Shown here in pieces: positions 51,836 through 63,670 of a stretch of DNA of 64,000 nt; the first letter of the stretch is position 1, and every line of letters starts with the position of its first letter. This DNA comes from Penelope pileata. Taxonomy: Eukaryota; Chordata; Aves; Galliformes; Cracidae. The position numbers were made by a program, and so were the translations under genes. The stretch lies in contig WBMW01005641.1 of the NCBI GenBank assembly GCA_013396635.1, positions 322,895-386,894 on the forward strand, read 5' to 3'. The notes beneath the pieces are model-generated. The model made no database searches. It was given only the letters and a program-made list of their open reading frames with translations, and was not told the origin of the DNA.

Positions 51836-54143
51836 GCGATTATGACCCTCCTAAACCGTATCATTTATCCCAAAAAAGCAAAGATCAAATGATGGATCTT
51901 GTTTTCCCAAAGACTCTGGTAACCGGAGAGTAAACTAGTCACAGTTGATGAGTTTTAATACAACTTGGCTGAATCAAAGCCAATAAGCCCAATATTTTTT
52001 AATATCTTTTTAAGCTCAATATTTGCACTTGCAGTAACCAATGCTTCTGCACACAAGACAGGCAATAGAGCAAGCTGCTATTGCAGCCAGTTTTCCTTCC
52101 CTTGTAACGAAGGCACATTCTCCACATTTGGATGCAGCCTTGCTCCTGAAGCTGTACTAGCACACGATCTCAGAGACTACAATATGCTTGAAATCCCTCT
52201 CTAACTCCGCAGTTCTCAAATGTAGGAATGTAGACATCTTTTCCTGCCAGTGCAATCCTTTGGCATACTGCAAAAAAAAATCTGTCATTTTTCAGGAGAA
52301 AAGAAAAATCACCCTAGTTCCTAAGCTTTGCTTATTTACCCTAAACAAGATTTGACCTAGCAAGTGCTAAAAGCTCCTTGCCTCTGCACTGTTAGGGGGC
52401 TTTCTTATCTCCTCTAAGCCACTGAAACATGAGCTGAGTGGCAGCTCTTCGCTAAGCTGGTTTCAACAGCGATTTCACTAACATTTTCCAAACCAGTTCA
52501 ACTTTCCCACCATCTCAGGACAGACCCCCAGCTAGAAGTATTTAGTGTGGCAGCTGCTTCCTGAGACATTTGGCCTTCTGCATGCATTCCTTTGGGACCA
52601 GCAGAAGGATTCGAAGGAAGCCAGAGGTAGCTCACTTCTCAGCATTTTGTGGTCAGCCTCTTTTCCTCATCTGCAGCTCAGTCAGCAGGGTTAGCCAGAT
52701 TAGAAGGAAAGACAAAACCCTGTTAGCTTAAGTACCCTGGAAAGAAGCAGGGGCTCAGAACAGAGACAGATCTTCAGCTTGCACTTGCATGAGGGCCAAT
52801 TAAGTCAGGACTCCGGGTAAGACTAAGAGCAAATAGAGCTAAAAGAGTGGAAATAAGACCTGACTGCTGGCACAGAGAGGACAATGTCTGTGCTTTTAAG
52901 TAGGAAGATTAAGAATTCATGAGTAGGAATGAAGGCAAAAGTTCACCTGAGGAAACAAGGGGTTTGTCTGGAAGGCAACAAGATCCTTTATTTAGACATT
53001 ATCCTGCCTTGTACATTCCTGTCTGTTGCTTCATATTGTCATGTGCTGGTTTGGATGAGCAGCTAATAGCAGCTGGCCCCCTTTAACTGACAGCTTGAGA
53101 ATACTTCTAAACCAAGCAGTATAAATTTGTGCTACTGTAGATGTGGAAGTAGAAGAGCCGACTCCTACCTATGCCGTCTATTAACAGGGAGGATTTCCTT
53201 ACAGCCTCTCAATACTTTCCAGGTGAAATCATTGAATCCCTGCTGGGGGTTACACACAGGATGGATCACAGAGAAGTGGATTTTTGTCCACTGTGCTTAC
53301 GTCTCATTATTCTTGTCTGGCAAATGTATACTCTCACCTTTATTTGTCACCTTTTCTGCTCTTACACTTGTAAATGCTTCCCACGAGTTGAAAATATTTC
53401 TGAAGTGACTAGTCAAATATATAAAACAGATGCATGATTGCATCTTGGGATGAATTAATTCTGTCTGTGTGTGAGCAAGAGAATAAATGTGTGGGCAGAT
53501 GAGGGAATGCATTGGACTAAGCACAGCAGCTGATTTTTAAATCTCTAGATCTTGATCACTGTTTCTTTGTGTCTGTTCCCCCCTCCTCCTTATTTAATGG
53601 AGGAATCAAAGAAGGAGGTTTTAAGAGGTAATCCCATGTCATGTATCACATATTAATTTAAATCAAACTACCTAAGAGAAGGCCAACATGTATCCAACGC
53701 TTCTAATTTCCATTTTTCTGTTATTTAAAGTGCAACATAAAGACAGCCAAACCTGCAAGAATCTTTCTCTAAACTAGCAAGGCAAGGAGCCAACTCTGTA
53801 GGCCTTTCCGATTTGTACCTTTACTATCAGCACACAGTACAAACACTTACTGGGGTTTGTAGGTGTAAATTAGGCTACTACATACACAGTGGAGGATATT
53901 CACACATGGAGATGCAGGTTCCTTCTGTGTATTTTTAACAACTGTCCTTTGTCTGAGAGTTTGACAACCTGGCCCTATATCTCAAGTGTCAAGGCTACAG
54001 CGAGTTTCATAGCTAGGCTCAGATTTTCTCAACTACATCTATCAGCCTCTATTGAGAGAGGCAGTGGAGCATTGCTCTGAGACAGCAAGCAACACTCCTG
54101 TATTTAAATCCTCACCTCTGAAAATCTGCATTATATTTCCACA

Positions 54144-54473
54144 TCACAGAATTGTAGGGGTTGGAAGGGACCTCGAGAGATCATCGAGTCCAACCTCCCT
54201 GCCAGAGCAGGTTCCCTACTGCAGGTTGCACAGGTAGGCGTCCAGGCAGGTCTTGAATATCTCCAGGGAAGGAGACTCCACATCCTCCCTGGGCAGCCTG
54301 TTCCAGTGCTCCGTCACCCGCACTGTGAAGAAGTTCTTCCGCGTATTGGTGCGGAACTTCCTGTGCTCCAGTTTAAGGCCATTGCCCCTTGTCCTGTCCC
54401 CACTGACCACTGAAAAGAGATTCCCCACCTCCATTAGCCTCCCACACCTAAGATACTTATAAACATCCTCCAT
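54144..54473 (-). repeat. CR1 LINE, 5'-truncated 3' end with the end of the pol ORF
   Basis: This is a longer CR1 copy on the minus strand. Its open frame of about 85 codons contains the C-terminal end of the CR1 polymerase: GRLMEVGNLFSVV, DRTRGNGLKLEHRKF, RKNFFTVRVTEHWNRLPRE, ESPSLEIFKT, LDAYLCNLQ. The standard 3' UTR and CR1 tail follow at about 54144. It resembles the copy at 10039-10209 closely enough to be the same subfamily. It is a dead fragment, not a host gene. Confidence 0.93.
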
Positions 54474-55154
54474 AGCCAGTTTTTCATGACAGAAATATTA
54501 ACATTGCAACCAACAAAGCTGTAATTAATGGCAAGAGGTATGGCTAGGGAAGGAGATTCTGCATAATGATGTGGCCATCTAGGAACCTGGACAAGGCACC
54601 TGGATCACTGAATCTAATTTGGGGTACCATAAGCAAACCTATTATCATCTTTTCCATAAATGTAAAGCTACATGCCCAGGACAACAGCCACTGGACACTT
54701 TCTTTAAGTCTGGACCATGCCTTGCTTTCACATCGCGTGCTTTATTACCTTCTGTGGGACAAACGATGGTTTGTGTGTGGTATTGGCTAGGCTCTCAATA
54801 GAACTCGATTCATTACCTGATCTCTCCTTACACAGCCGTGGGCATAGGAAGCCCAGATCCATCAGGTAAAGTTAGTTACTCCATTTATGTCAAGAGAAAT
54901 TGTGCACTGAACTATTTTGAGGTGTCTGGTCTCGATGATTCAGTTTTCTACCCATAAAATCCTGTTTGTTTATTAACCAAGATCTGTTTGATGGGAAGAT
55001 CGTGAGGATGTATGTTTAGACATATTTTATGTATTTTAGCTTTCATAACACTGATGAGGCCAGGAATTACAGACAAATATCTAGAAAAGCAACAAAGGTC
55101 ATACTAAACAGTCAAGATTTGATCCTCTTTGTCTATACTGTTTCTTCTGTGGGG

Positions 55155-55225
55155 GAGAGGTGGTGGAACTAGATGATCTATAAGGTTCCTTCCAACCCAA
55201 GCCATGCTATAATTTTATGATTCTG
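55155..55225 (+). repeat. Short, diverged CR1 3' end
   Basis: A gaactagatgatctataagg block, then ttccttccaaccca, then a decayed CR1 tail (ttttatgattctgc), all on the plus strand. Only the last 70 bases or so are recognisable. The sequence immediately upstream may belong to the same insertion but is too diverged to call. Confidence 0.8.
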
Positions 55226-55745
55226 CATTCTCTGTTAGAAAGGAGATGTGAAGTGGCCGAAACCAGATTTTCTTCCCTGTTTATTATATCCTTGTGTGTA
55301 AACATTCAGACTCATGCAATTTAAAATAATCCATTAATGCCCTTGTAAAAATTCAGCCCTTTTACTTTTCTAAGAAGCCTACTAAAAGAAACAGCTACAG
55401 GGTCAATCTCATAATAGATTTTTCTTATAGGCTTCAACAACAAAGTAGTTGGTGGTCTCTAGTGCTACTGCCTTTAAAACATTCCTGGGTTTTATTAGGA
55501 TAACCCATAAGTCTGGAAAGTCCCACCATAAGAGCAGCAGCAGCTTTTGTTCAACAAACACAGGTTTCTTCTTGTATGTTGTTGTACTCAAGGGTATCTG
55601 AACTATGAACGGATGGCTAAGGGCATAACAGGCAACAGGTTTCAGGCTTTTATGAGGGCAAAAAGAAAGGCAGCCCTGCATTATGGTGCTAATGTATAAC
55701 ACCACCTGAAACATGAAAGGATTTCATCCAGCTCCTGTTATACAT

Positions 55746-55829
55746 GATCAGATTCTCTACTGGTATAAATACAGTGAAGCTCCAATGATCTCCAGGGAGC
55801 TGTGCTGATTTACACTTCCAGCTCTGGCC
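55746..55829. repeat. Palindromic relic of an old amniote interspersed repeat
   Basis: The segment is an imperfect inverted repeat: a left arm with cagattctctactggtataa and a right arm with gctgatttacacttccagct, centred near 55790. I recall similar palindromic units with a gatttacaccagtg core as common in reptile and bird genomes, which would suit a MITE-like DNA element. I cannot name the family with confidence. Confidence 0.45.
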
Positions 55830-56644
55830 ATATATCTAAACACCACATGTTGTCCTTAAGAAATGAGAGAATGTGCAGATTTCTTCAGCAAACTTTTCTG
55901 TGGAACCACATGCAAATGAGCATGGTTTCTGAAGTGCATGAAATAAACCTATGCAGAGCTAAAACACAAATCTCTGAGATACACAGTAATTTCTTCCACT
56001 GCAAATGACAAAGTCACTCCTTTTCTTTCTAAAATACCTGGAAAATAATGCCATAACTCACTGTTTTCATGAAAGTACATTTCTTCTTGGTTTATTATTG
56101 CTGACTGACCTCATGAGCTAACTTTTCAGAAGAGCACATGTGAATTTATTTACATACGTGCCAATTATATTAATAGAAGTTGCAATGACTCATCACGGCG
56201 CATTGCTAAAAATCCTCTCTCATCTCATCTTCACAGTAAGGTTTCTATTCTGTGTGGATTTCCTCAGCTTACCTTGCTAGAAGTTTAGGCATCCTTACTG
56301 TCTTTGGAAGAAAAGTTCTCTTTTCTGTCTGAGATGGCAGCAAACAAGGCCTGCAGCATCGTGATTATGTTACAAGGGCCACTGTAAACTACAATCCTAT
56401 GTGGGATTCAAATCCCAGCTCCCTCCCTGGCAGAGAACCGCTGCTTGCTCTGCCACCTCTCAGCCCCTGTTCAATGAAGCTATAAGATCACACATATATA
56501 CAAGCAATAAGAACAGATCATTCAAATTTAAAACTGTCACAGTGTCATAACGTTTGTCTTAGATCAGGCATATCTCATGAGGCTGGATCTGGCTGGAATG
56601 TTAAATATCTGATACAGATTATATATATTATTTTTTTTTATTAA

Positions 56645-56765
56645 TCATGTTTCTCTATTCCCTTTCTATTCTTTCCTATAGCTCCCACATCCTTGTCTTC
56701 TCCCATCTTCCTTCCTTCCTCTTTCTCAATTCCATTTTTTCCTCCTTTTTCTTCTTCTCATGCTC
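56645..56765 (+). repeat. Polypyrimidine stretch
   Basis: About 120 bp almost entirely C/T on plus, with ccttccttcctctttctc and ttcctcctttttcttcttctc runs. The open frame across it is rich in Ser, Phe and Leu for compositional reasons only. Confidence 0.75.
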
Positions 56766-57539
56766 TTATGGTCTCAACTTTACAAAATACAAATCCAGCC
56801 ACAATCAAACTGAACCTGATATCTTTCATGCACACAAGATTAAGCAAAACACTCAACAATACATAAAACCTACAAGTGAGTGGAAGCATGACTCAAAATA
56901 CTTATGGCAGACTTTTCACAACTGGTCTGTGTTGGTCCAACACAGCTCCCAAAGGCAGCTTCTGAAAATCCCACGGCAGTATTTTAAACTCCTGAACTAA
57001 AGTTTAGAAATATTTTCTAGAGAATGCTGTGTTCTCTTGAAAAATGTAATTGATGGTGTTTTATAGGCCAAAGTCCAGATAGGGGGATCTTCATGAAGAC
57101 TATGAAGATGTCCACAATTTAGACTGACATTCTGTCCAAGTGAAAGGCAGAACTGGACCAGTTGAAGTGTTTTGCATAAAACTGTCATGACAATCATATT
57201 TTAGATATGTACCCATGTGGGCAGCTACATCACAGGATTTCAGTGCCCTCTTTTTAGTTAAGAATCTACAGGTAACCTTGAAGGGTAAGGGCAGTATTTC
57301 CCAAGTGAGTTTTTGCAAGGACTACTTGATTAGAGCTAATAAATTTTAAATGTATGACGCATCAATAATTAGATTTGTTGATGGCACTGCTATTAACAGA
57401 CCATTTTAGACAATTTTACTTGCATGTAGAAAGGAATCAAACCAAAAGAAAGTGGTCCCTGCCCCCAAAAACCTGGCATTCACATCAGACCAAAACATCC
57501 ACAGTTTACATTTCTGCAGTGACACAAAGCAAGAGGTGA

Positions 57540-57745
57540 GGATGTGACTTATTTGCATAAAACCGTAGGAAAGAAAGAGTTGCAATCCAGGCCCATCCTG
57601 GAGTACAGCTATGGAGCCTGAAGGAGTAGAAGCAACTTCCCCTGGTCACATCACAGAGCTGAGCTGAACTGAACCCAAGTCTGTCAAGTCCCAAGCCAGT
57701 GCTTTAACCATCCTTCCACTTAGGCAGCTTTACCTAGGTAGCCTC
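57540..57745 (-). repeat. MIR-type (tRNA-derived) ancient SINE remnant
   Basis: On plus, the order is a ctggtcacatcacagagctg stretch, then gaacccaagtctgtcaagtc, then agccagtgctttaaccat and ccttccactta. This is the antisense reading of a MIR-like CORE-SINE, whose sense strand begins with a tRNA-like head carrying a gggttc-type B box. A tccctgcccccaaaaacct stretch at 57456-57475 may be a further piece of the same composite old repeat. Such SINEs predate the bird-mammal split. Confidence 0.65.
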
Positions 57746-58082
57746 AAAGGTCCGAATTCTGCCCGGGGGTATGTATTGGCCTCATTAACTTACTCTAAAT
57801 AAGAGCTGTGAGCAGAAGTTGGCCCACAGCAAGCAAGATTTATGGACTGAAAATGCCACATACTTTGCTTTTTATTCAGTGAGAAAAGAAAGCCTGAAAC
57901 AAGCAGAGCAAAGTAAATGAATCAAGACTGCATATTTTTCATTCTGCAAACACGAAAATACATACATCTGAACATAAAAAACACAGGTGCCTAAATACTG
58001 CAGTCGCCTCCTAAATCTGCTATAAAGCACCAATGGCTGTGTTATACTTTTCTCCAGACAGATACGTAAATTACTTTTTTCC

Positions 58083-58096
58083 TTTTTTTTTTTTTT
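58083..58096 (+). repeat. Poly(T) tract, 14 T, in a T/C-rich stretch
   Basis: T14 within a low-complexity zone that runs from about 58070 to 58155 and also includes G- and C-runs (gaaagggggaaaaaa and tttttttttccccccat-type blocks). No element recognised. Confidence 0.8.
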
Positions 58097-58520
58097 GAAA
58101 GGGGGAAAAAATCATCTCAAATAACTGTTTTTTTTCCCCCCATCTTTTCCCCCAAAGCCGTGCGACCTTTTCACTTGAATTAAGTCCGTATAGGTGCCAT
58201 TCTCTTTGAACATGAACTGCACAACAATTTATTCTCAACAAGAAAAGGCAAAGCTTTGGTTATGCTGCATTCCTAATATTTTTTGCAGTTTTTGGAAAAC
58301 TCTCATAAACACAGTACAACACAGTAAGCTTTCTCTGCTAATATGCTGTCTAGACTGTTTAAAATACGAGTTCTCCTTGCCTACCGTGTATCATGGCTTA
58401 AACTTTTGACCTTGTTCCTTTTCCTTTTGACCACTTCATAAGCTTTGACCCTTTTCAAATATTTAATACCCAAATGGCACATCACCCAACCTGCTGGGGA
58501 TGTAAGAAGAAGCACTCTTA

Positions 58521-58582
58521 AAAACATCTTGTAAAGTTGAAAAAACATATTAATGTTAAAACATATTGTAAAGTTGAAAAAA
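58521..58582 (+). repeat. Two-copy direct repeat, 37-bp offset
   Basis: Copies start at 58521 and 58558 and share aaaacat, one mismatch, then ttgtaaagttgaaaaaa. The intervening spacer is AT-rich. This looks like a small recent tandem duplication by slippage. Confidence 0.8.
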
Positions 58583-60459
58583 ATAGCTACCCTAACAAAA
58601 AGAGTTAGAAAACGTCTTCTGCCTTAATACAGCCTCCAACACACCGCACTGGACCCTCTGAGGCTGGGTGACATCGATACATTATAAAAGTGACAGCAGA
58701 AAATTCTGTAACACCATCACATATGTGCTAGAAAGGGCAGAGGGTTCCTCGTGGAACCATGCAAACACTGGGGCATTGCTAATGCATGCCTTTGATTTCT
58801 GTTTATGGCCCCCAAGTTGAGTGATCTGTCTTGTTGGCACCAACCTAACTATTTTTAAATGATGTAGCAGCTGGCTCAACACATACTTCAAAGATTTATG
58901 TTCATGTCACAAAGCCCTCTTACTGAAAGGGAAACTGTGGAGTAGTTTCTATAGTCTATCCCACATGTAGATATGGTCTACATATTTCATCCTGGGACAT
59001 CATAGCATACATTTTAACAACTAAAAGGAAGAAAGCAGTGAGATATATAAGGGAAGGCAAATATGGAACAACAAACACAGGAATGAAACGGTTGGGGGTC
59101 TACAAACCTTGAAGTTACTGAAGTACGAGGCATAATTCTGGGTTTGTCATGCTATACAGGCAAACTCTTGCTGGGCAAAATGTGCAAGAAATTGTCCCTT
59201 CCTATAAAATCAAATACAGAACTAATGGAATTAATTCTCACATTTGCAGAAGGGCATGGACAGACATATCCATCTGAACACAGATGTGTTCATGCTTCAG
59301 TAACAGAGCAAAACAGCAACACCAGAGACCACTGTCCTGATTATTATCATCGGGTAGCAGTTCACAGAGGATATCTAGCAACACTCGTGCCTGTCAGAGA
59401 ACCACAGAACCTTTTATCTAAGCTCTTCACGTGCTAGCTCTAACAATTAGTTGAAGACGCTCTTTTGCATGGAGTCACTTAATACGATATTCATCCTGCA
59501 ATGCCTCTCCATTACAGATAGTCTGAGTGAAATCCTGCGGTTAACTGCCGTTCCAGCAGTGGCTGATCAGCCTTGTCTTAATACAGGTCTAGAAATCTGA
59601 GGGTCCATAAGGGAATATTTTTCACTACTGACTAGAAAAACGTACGTAATTCCTGGCACTCTTTTCCTAGCTAACTGAAGGTGGACAGTTGTACAAAGTA
59701 GAGAGCTGCAAAAGTGTAACAAACAGGAAGCTGCCATGGTACAAGTGGGACATTTAGGCCCTATAGCAATGGGCACCTACCAAACAAGCTTGAGATGTGA
59801 GTTCCATTGTGGGACACCCACGTAAGGCAGTATGTTTGCTGATGACTGTCACAGACTGCTCTGAATTTATCACAGCTCTGATGCTGTAACGGAGGACCTC
59901 CCTGCCCCAGTCTATTGACATCCTGAGGGAAGAGAAACAATGATCTCATCTGGCTTGTGCATTGGTTATCTCCAATTTCACAGTGCTTGTTTGAAGACAG
60001 TTTGAACATAAGGTAGCAAAACATGGATATCTTTCTTAGGAGAGCCAAAGCTACCTAAATAAAATCACAACAATCTGACCCTGACCGCCACGCTACCACA
60101 CAGCTGAACTTCTGCAACACTGGCTCCAAGAAATCCGACAGAACACCAGGTGAATTCCTGAGCCCAGGAGAGTTCCAGCGAGACTTAGGCATGATGTGCA
60201 TTGCCACTTCTTATTCCTGAGTCCTCCCAGCAGGTGTACATAGGTAATAAGCAGGTGTTCAGTTTACTACAAGGACATTTCAGCCTTTTGGAGCCCAGCA
60301 TTGCCCTACATCCAACCCAACCCTCCCAGCCAGTCCTTTGCATCCCCACAGCACAGTGCACCCCACACTCCCCAATCCCTGTCAACTTTGCCACAGCAGC
60401 CACAACTCATGCCAGGCCCACGTGGGCAGTCAGGAGCCCTGATCTCCCTTTCGCCACCT

Positions 60460-60632
60460 GGGATTGGCTGCTATGGCCAGCCGGAGGCAATTCTGTGGGC
60501 TAGGCAGCCAATCAGGGGAGCCGTTCCTTACTTTTCCTGCCCTGTCAGCGCAGACAGGCTCTCCTCATGGCGGCCATGCTGCAAAGTAGAAAACATCTCC
60601 CAACACAAGGGCCAACAAGATGGTGGCTGAAA
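60460..60632 (+). promoter_or_regulatory. Candidate TATA-less promoter: paired CCAAT boxes plus YY1-type motifs
   Basis: Two strong NF-Y-type boxes lie at 60463-60467 (ATTGG, reverse) and 60508-60512 (CCAAT, in the context gcagccaatcaggg). About 55-60 bp downstream is ATGGCGGCCATG (60567-60578), and at 60617-60630 AAGATGGTGGCTGA, both close to the YY1 consensus AAGATGGCGGC, which often sits just after the start site of TATA-less promoters. The arrangement predicts plus-strand transcription starting near 60550-60615. No convincing coding frame follows. An AATAAA lies at 60980-60985. The function is an inference. Confidence 0.35.
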
Positions 60633-60979
60633 CTTTGCACATCCTTTTTAATCCATGCCACAGTCGCCATGAGAAGGACTGGCTACAGCTGCATGCCCAG
60701 AGGAGATAAGTCCCTACTCAAGATTAGAAGCAAATTGCCAAGTGTCTCCTCATAGGGGAGTCCAGCCCTGAAGCCCATCCTTCTCAAAACCTCAAACTAG
60801 ATAAACTGGAGAAAGCCTTTTTCTCCCTTAACCTCTTCATGTCCCAATGCATGGGGGGATATTCAAAAAATCCCTTCTGCATTGCGTCCTGCCATGAGGG
60901 TAGCACTACAACTGCATCTCATTTTGCTCCTTCTGCTGCTTAGTAGCTGTTTCCTGTGCTGTCTGGTTTACCATCCTAA

Positions 60980-60985
60980 AATAAA
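60980..60985 (+). terminator. Candidate poly(A) signal AATAAA
   Basis: AATAAA followed shortly by a 7-base A run. It lies about 350-400 bp downstream of the CCAAT/YY1 block, so together they could delimit a short unspliced transcript, a solo-LTR-like unit or a retrocopy. AATAAA alone is common by chance in AT-rich DNA. Confidence 0.25.
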
Positions 60986-60995
60986 TCACTTTTAA

Positions 60996-63670
60996 AAAAA
61001 GAGATTTCATAAAAGTGTCCAAAATCAACTGGTGTTCAAACATTCGGATTATGAGAAAATTTTAACCACAGGGAACGCAGACTGGGAGATTTTCCTCCCG
61101 CTCTATTATAAGGTTGATACTGGACCCATCAGGACCTTCTGGGGAATTCTTCACCCAAGCCATCTAGAGAACGTATCAGGCTCCCATACTGCTAATCACA
61201 GACCACAATCACTACTTGTGCTTGCAGGCTCCTCCCCTACTACAAAAAGCATTTCATTTTTCTCACAGGAGGTTTCTGTTAGCAGGGTTAATACTGTGAG
61301 ATTCCTACACAAGCCAAGCCCTCCGCCTGCCAGTCAGCCATAGCTTTCCTTCTTTAGTGCCTAATTAATATTTCTTCTCCATATCTTACTGCCTTAACAG
61401 CTAAGTTTTATCTTCCAAACTTAGACAATAATAGTAAATAAAACTTCAGTTTCTGCTCTTCCCTGGCTACAGTCTGCACCAGGCTTTTCCTGTGGCTGAA
61501 AGAGAACTCCAGCTCTCGCCTTCTCATGTACAATTTTAAACCCTATAGAGGGGATTTTTGGTTTGTTTTGTTATTGTTGGTTTGTTTTCGTAATTCTTTC
61601 TTTTACAGTTTAGGATGTGCCACATCTGAGAAGCCAAACAAGCTGCAGCTCCTCATTGTACGACCAGCAGCAGCTGGGGACCAGAAGCATGCCTAGACCA
61701 GCTTGCTCAGAGCTGGCCACTTACGGGTCTGAGCACACTCCTCCCAGGCTTCATTTCAGGAACAGAGAGCTGAAAAGCCAGGCAACGGCAGTTTGTTGGA
61801 AGGCATGGTAAGGTGATTGACGGAAATGAACTTCATCCAAACTGAAAAAGCCAGAGAGTAATTCCATAAAATCCACATTAAACATACGCATACTTGCACA
61901 CACATTTATCATCCATATGTTTGTCTCTTAGCTTCCTTTAGGCCTAAGCCACAGCCCTTGTAATCTGTATCAGGCACTGTGGCTGTCATCTCTGTGCCTC
62001 ACTGCCTTTAATGTTTTTTAGGATATACTAGCCAAAAGCCTGTGAGAACAATAGGAATCCTTACATCAGCCCTGTTGGGTTTCAGATCAGGACCTGAATG
62101 CCTGTTCTAGGCCAAAATCTGTGTGCTGTCCTCTTAATTTCCACTCTGATTTTCCCAAGTCTGCCACAATTCACTGTCTTCCTTATGACATCTGGTTGAG
62201 TTTTTTTTTTAAATGCATCTATATCTAAGGGCTGAATTAGACACATGACTTTTAAATTGCTTAAGATACTGTGACATCTTTCAACCTACTCCTAAATCCT
62301 ACAGATGGGTCAAATTATCCACTAAGATCTGCTCAGTGGGTCTCACTCTAGTGTTTTCTTGTCTCTAAATGTGCAAAACAATTATGTGAAAAGGAGTTCC
62401 TCCTACTTCAGCTGAAATTTATGGCTCTGAGCTGAGGAGATAAGTTCAGCTAAATATTTTGTCAGCATGCAGCAAACCAAATGTGAATAAGGAATTGATA
62501 TTCTCGGCACGTCTTCTTGGCTTTATCATATGCATTTATACTTGTACATCTCAAGAGCTAATGTTGCAGCGATACAGATTTCAGGCATGTATTGAATGTG
62601 CACACACCATAGTACTGATACATATATAATGGTGTTCACATGGAAAATTCTAGCTGTTTCAAATGATTCACTGAGATTTTGTTTAGGTATTCACGTCTGA
62701 ACCAGAAACTCTCCAGAGAGCCATTTTCTTGTTTGATAAATCAAGAAAGAACACATTTTTATACAAGTATTTTAATACAGGAAATATGAGTCTAGTCAGT
62801 ATCTTTCCAAATACATGTGTCTGAGTGTTTTTTGATGTGAAATGCTGCTTAATGTCTTTTAAAGTACTGTTTAAACAACTTCACATGAGCAACTACCAAT
62901 CAATGTCTCCCATTTTGTAACACTGAAAGACCAATGCTAAATAAATACTTTTTTAGATCCACATATAATGAATAAAACAGAAACAAAGTAGAAGGGAAGG
63001 AAAACAGCAACAAGGCATTATTTACTGTATATATTACCCCAAAAATGTAAGTGGTCACCCCTAGTTTGCCTCCCTAATGGGAGAAAAATGACAAAATCGG
63101 GCAATTAGAGACCTTTTGTGAGGTATGACTCAGCCTGCTGCATTTTGTGAGGGCTGGCCCGAATGGCGCTGAGAGTACTGAGTAGTGTCCAGGCAGGCCA
63201 GAAGCAACTGATTTATAACATAGAGAAGGGCATAGCCAGAAAATAACTTCTAATAAACGCATCTGAAAATGAACTGTAAAGAAATGATGGATTGATAGAA
63301 AAGAGCAGGCCCCCAGGAAACCATTTAACTCTGGTTTAGTTCTGTTTGAAATGGAACTTGCAGAGGGAGAAGGCTTTTCCCAGAAACCATATCTTTGTGT
63401 TATAAAGTGTAGAGCAACTCAGAAAAGAGTCCTAAGCATCTCAGCAGAGGAAATGGAAGACAAAGCTGCTTGCCAAACATGCACTAGTTGTCCTTTCAGA
63501 AAAATAAAGCCTAAGCCTTTTGGTAATATGGCTTACCAAGAGGATTACTGAACAAGGATCAAATGCTGTCACATGTGGGGTGGGAAGTGCAGTCTAAAAT
63601 ACAGTAAGTCACATGAATGGGAATGGTCACTTTATGTTTTGGATGTTTTAGCACTAGAAATGCTGATTAA
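60996..63670. other. Intergenic, no gene seen
   Basis: AT-rich DNA between the candidate promoter unit and the old LINE remnant at the window edge. A short T run lies near 62200. I see no exon, RNA gene or repeat I can name. Confidence 0.5.

Larger units (their letters stand above)
40161..54143. other. Intergenic, no gene seen
   Basis: I find no coding exon, RNA gene or transposon body other than the listed tracts. A two-copy duplicate (cttggaggctctg plus gagg) lies at 43357-43375 and 43398-43416, and a perfect 10-bp tandem (cagttttcaa twice) at 47761-47780. Open frames here are short and lack any recognisable motif. Confidence 0.5.
55830..60459. other. Intergenic with scattered old repeats, no gene seen
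   Basis: Besides the listed polypyrimidine stretch, SINE remnant and 37-bp duplicate, a gggattcaaatcccagct motif at about 56402-56420 resembles a SINE B box. About 57765-57830 resembles the old palindromic family (gaattctgccc ... gcagaagttggccca). The rest shows nothing recognisable. Confidence 0.4.

Noticed and set aside
56647..57000. 117-codon frame with a hydrophobic start
   Set aside because: The hydrophobic part is produced by the polypyrimidine stretch. No domain or splice evidence.
60567..60755. 62-codon frame starting at the YY1-type ATGG motif
   Set aside because: Starts with Met-Ala-Ala because of the motif itself. No recognisable protein, so I kept only the promoter-like signal.
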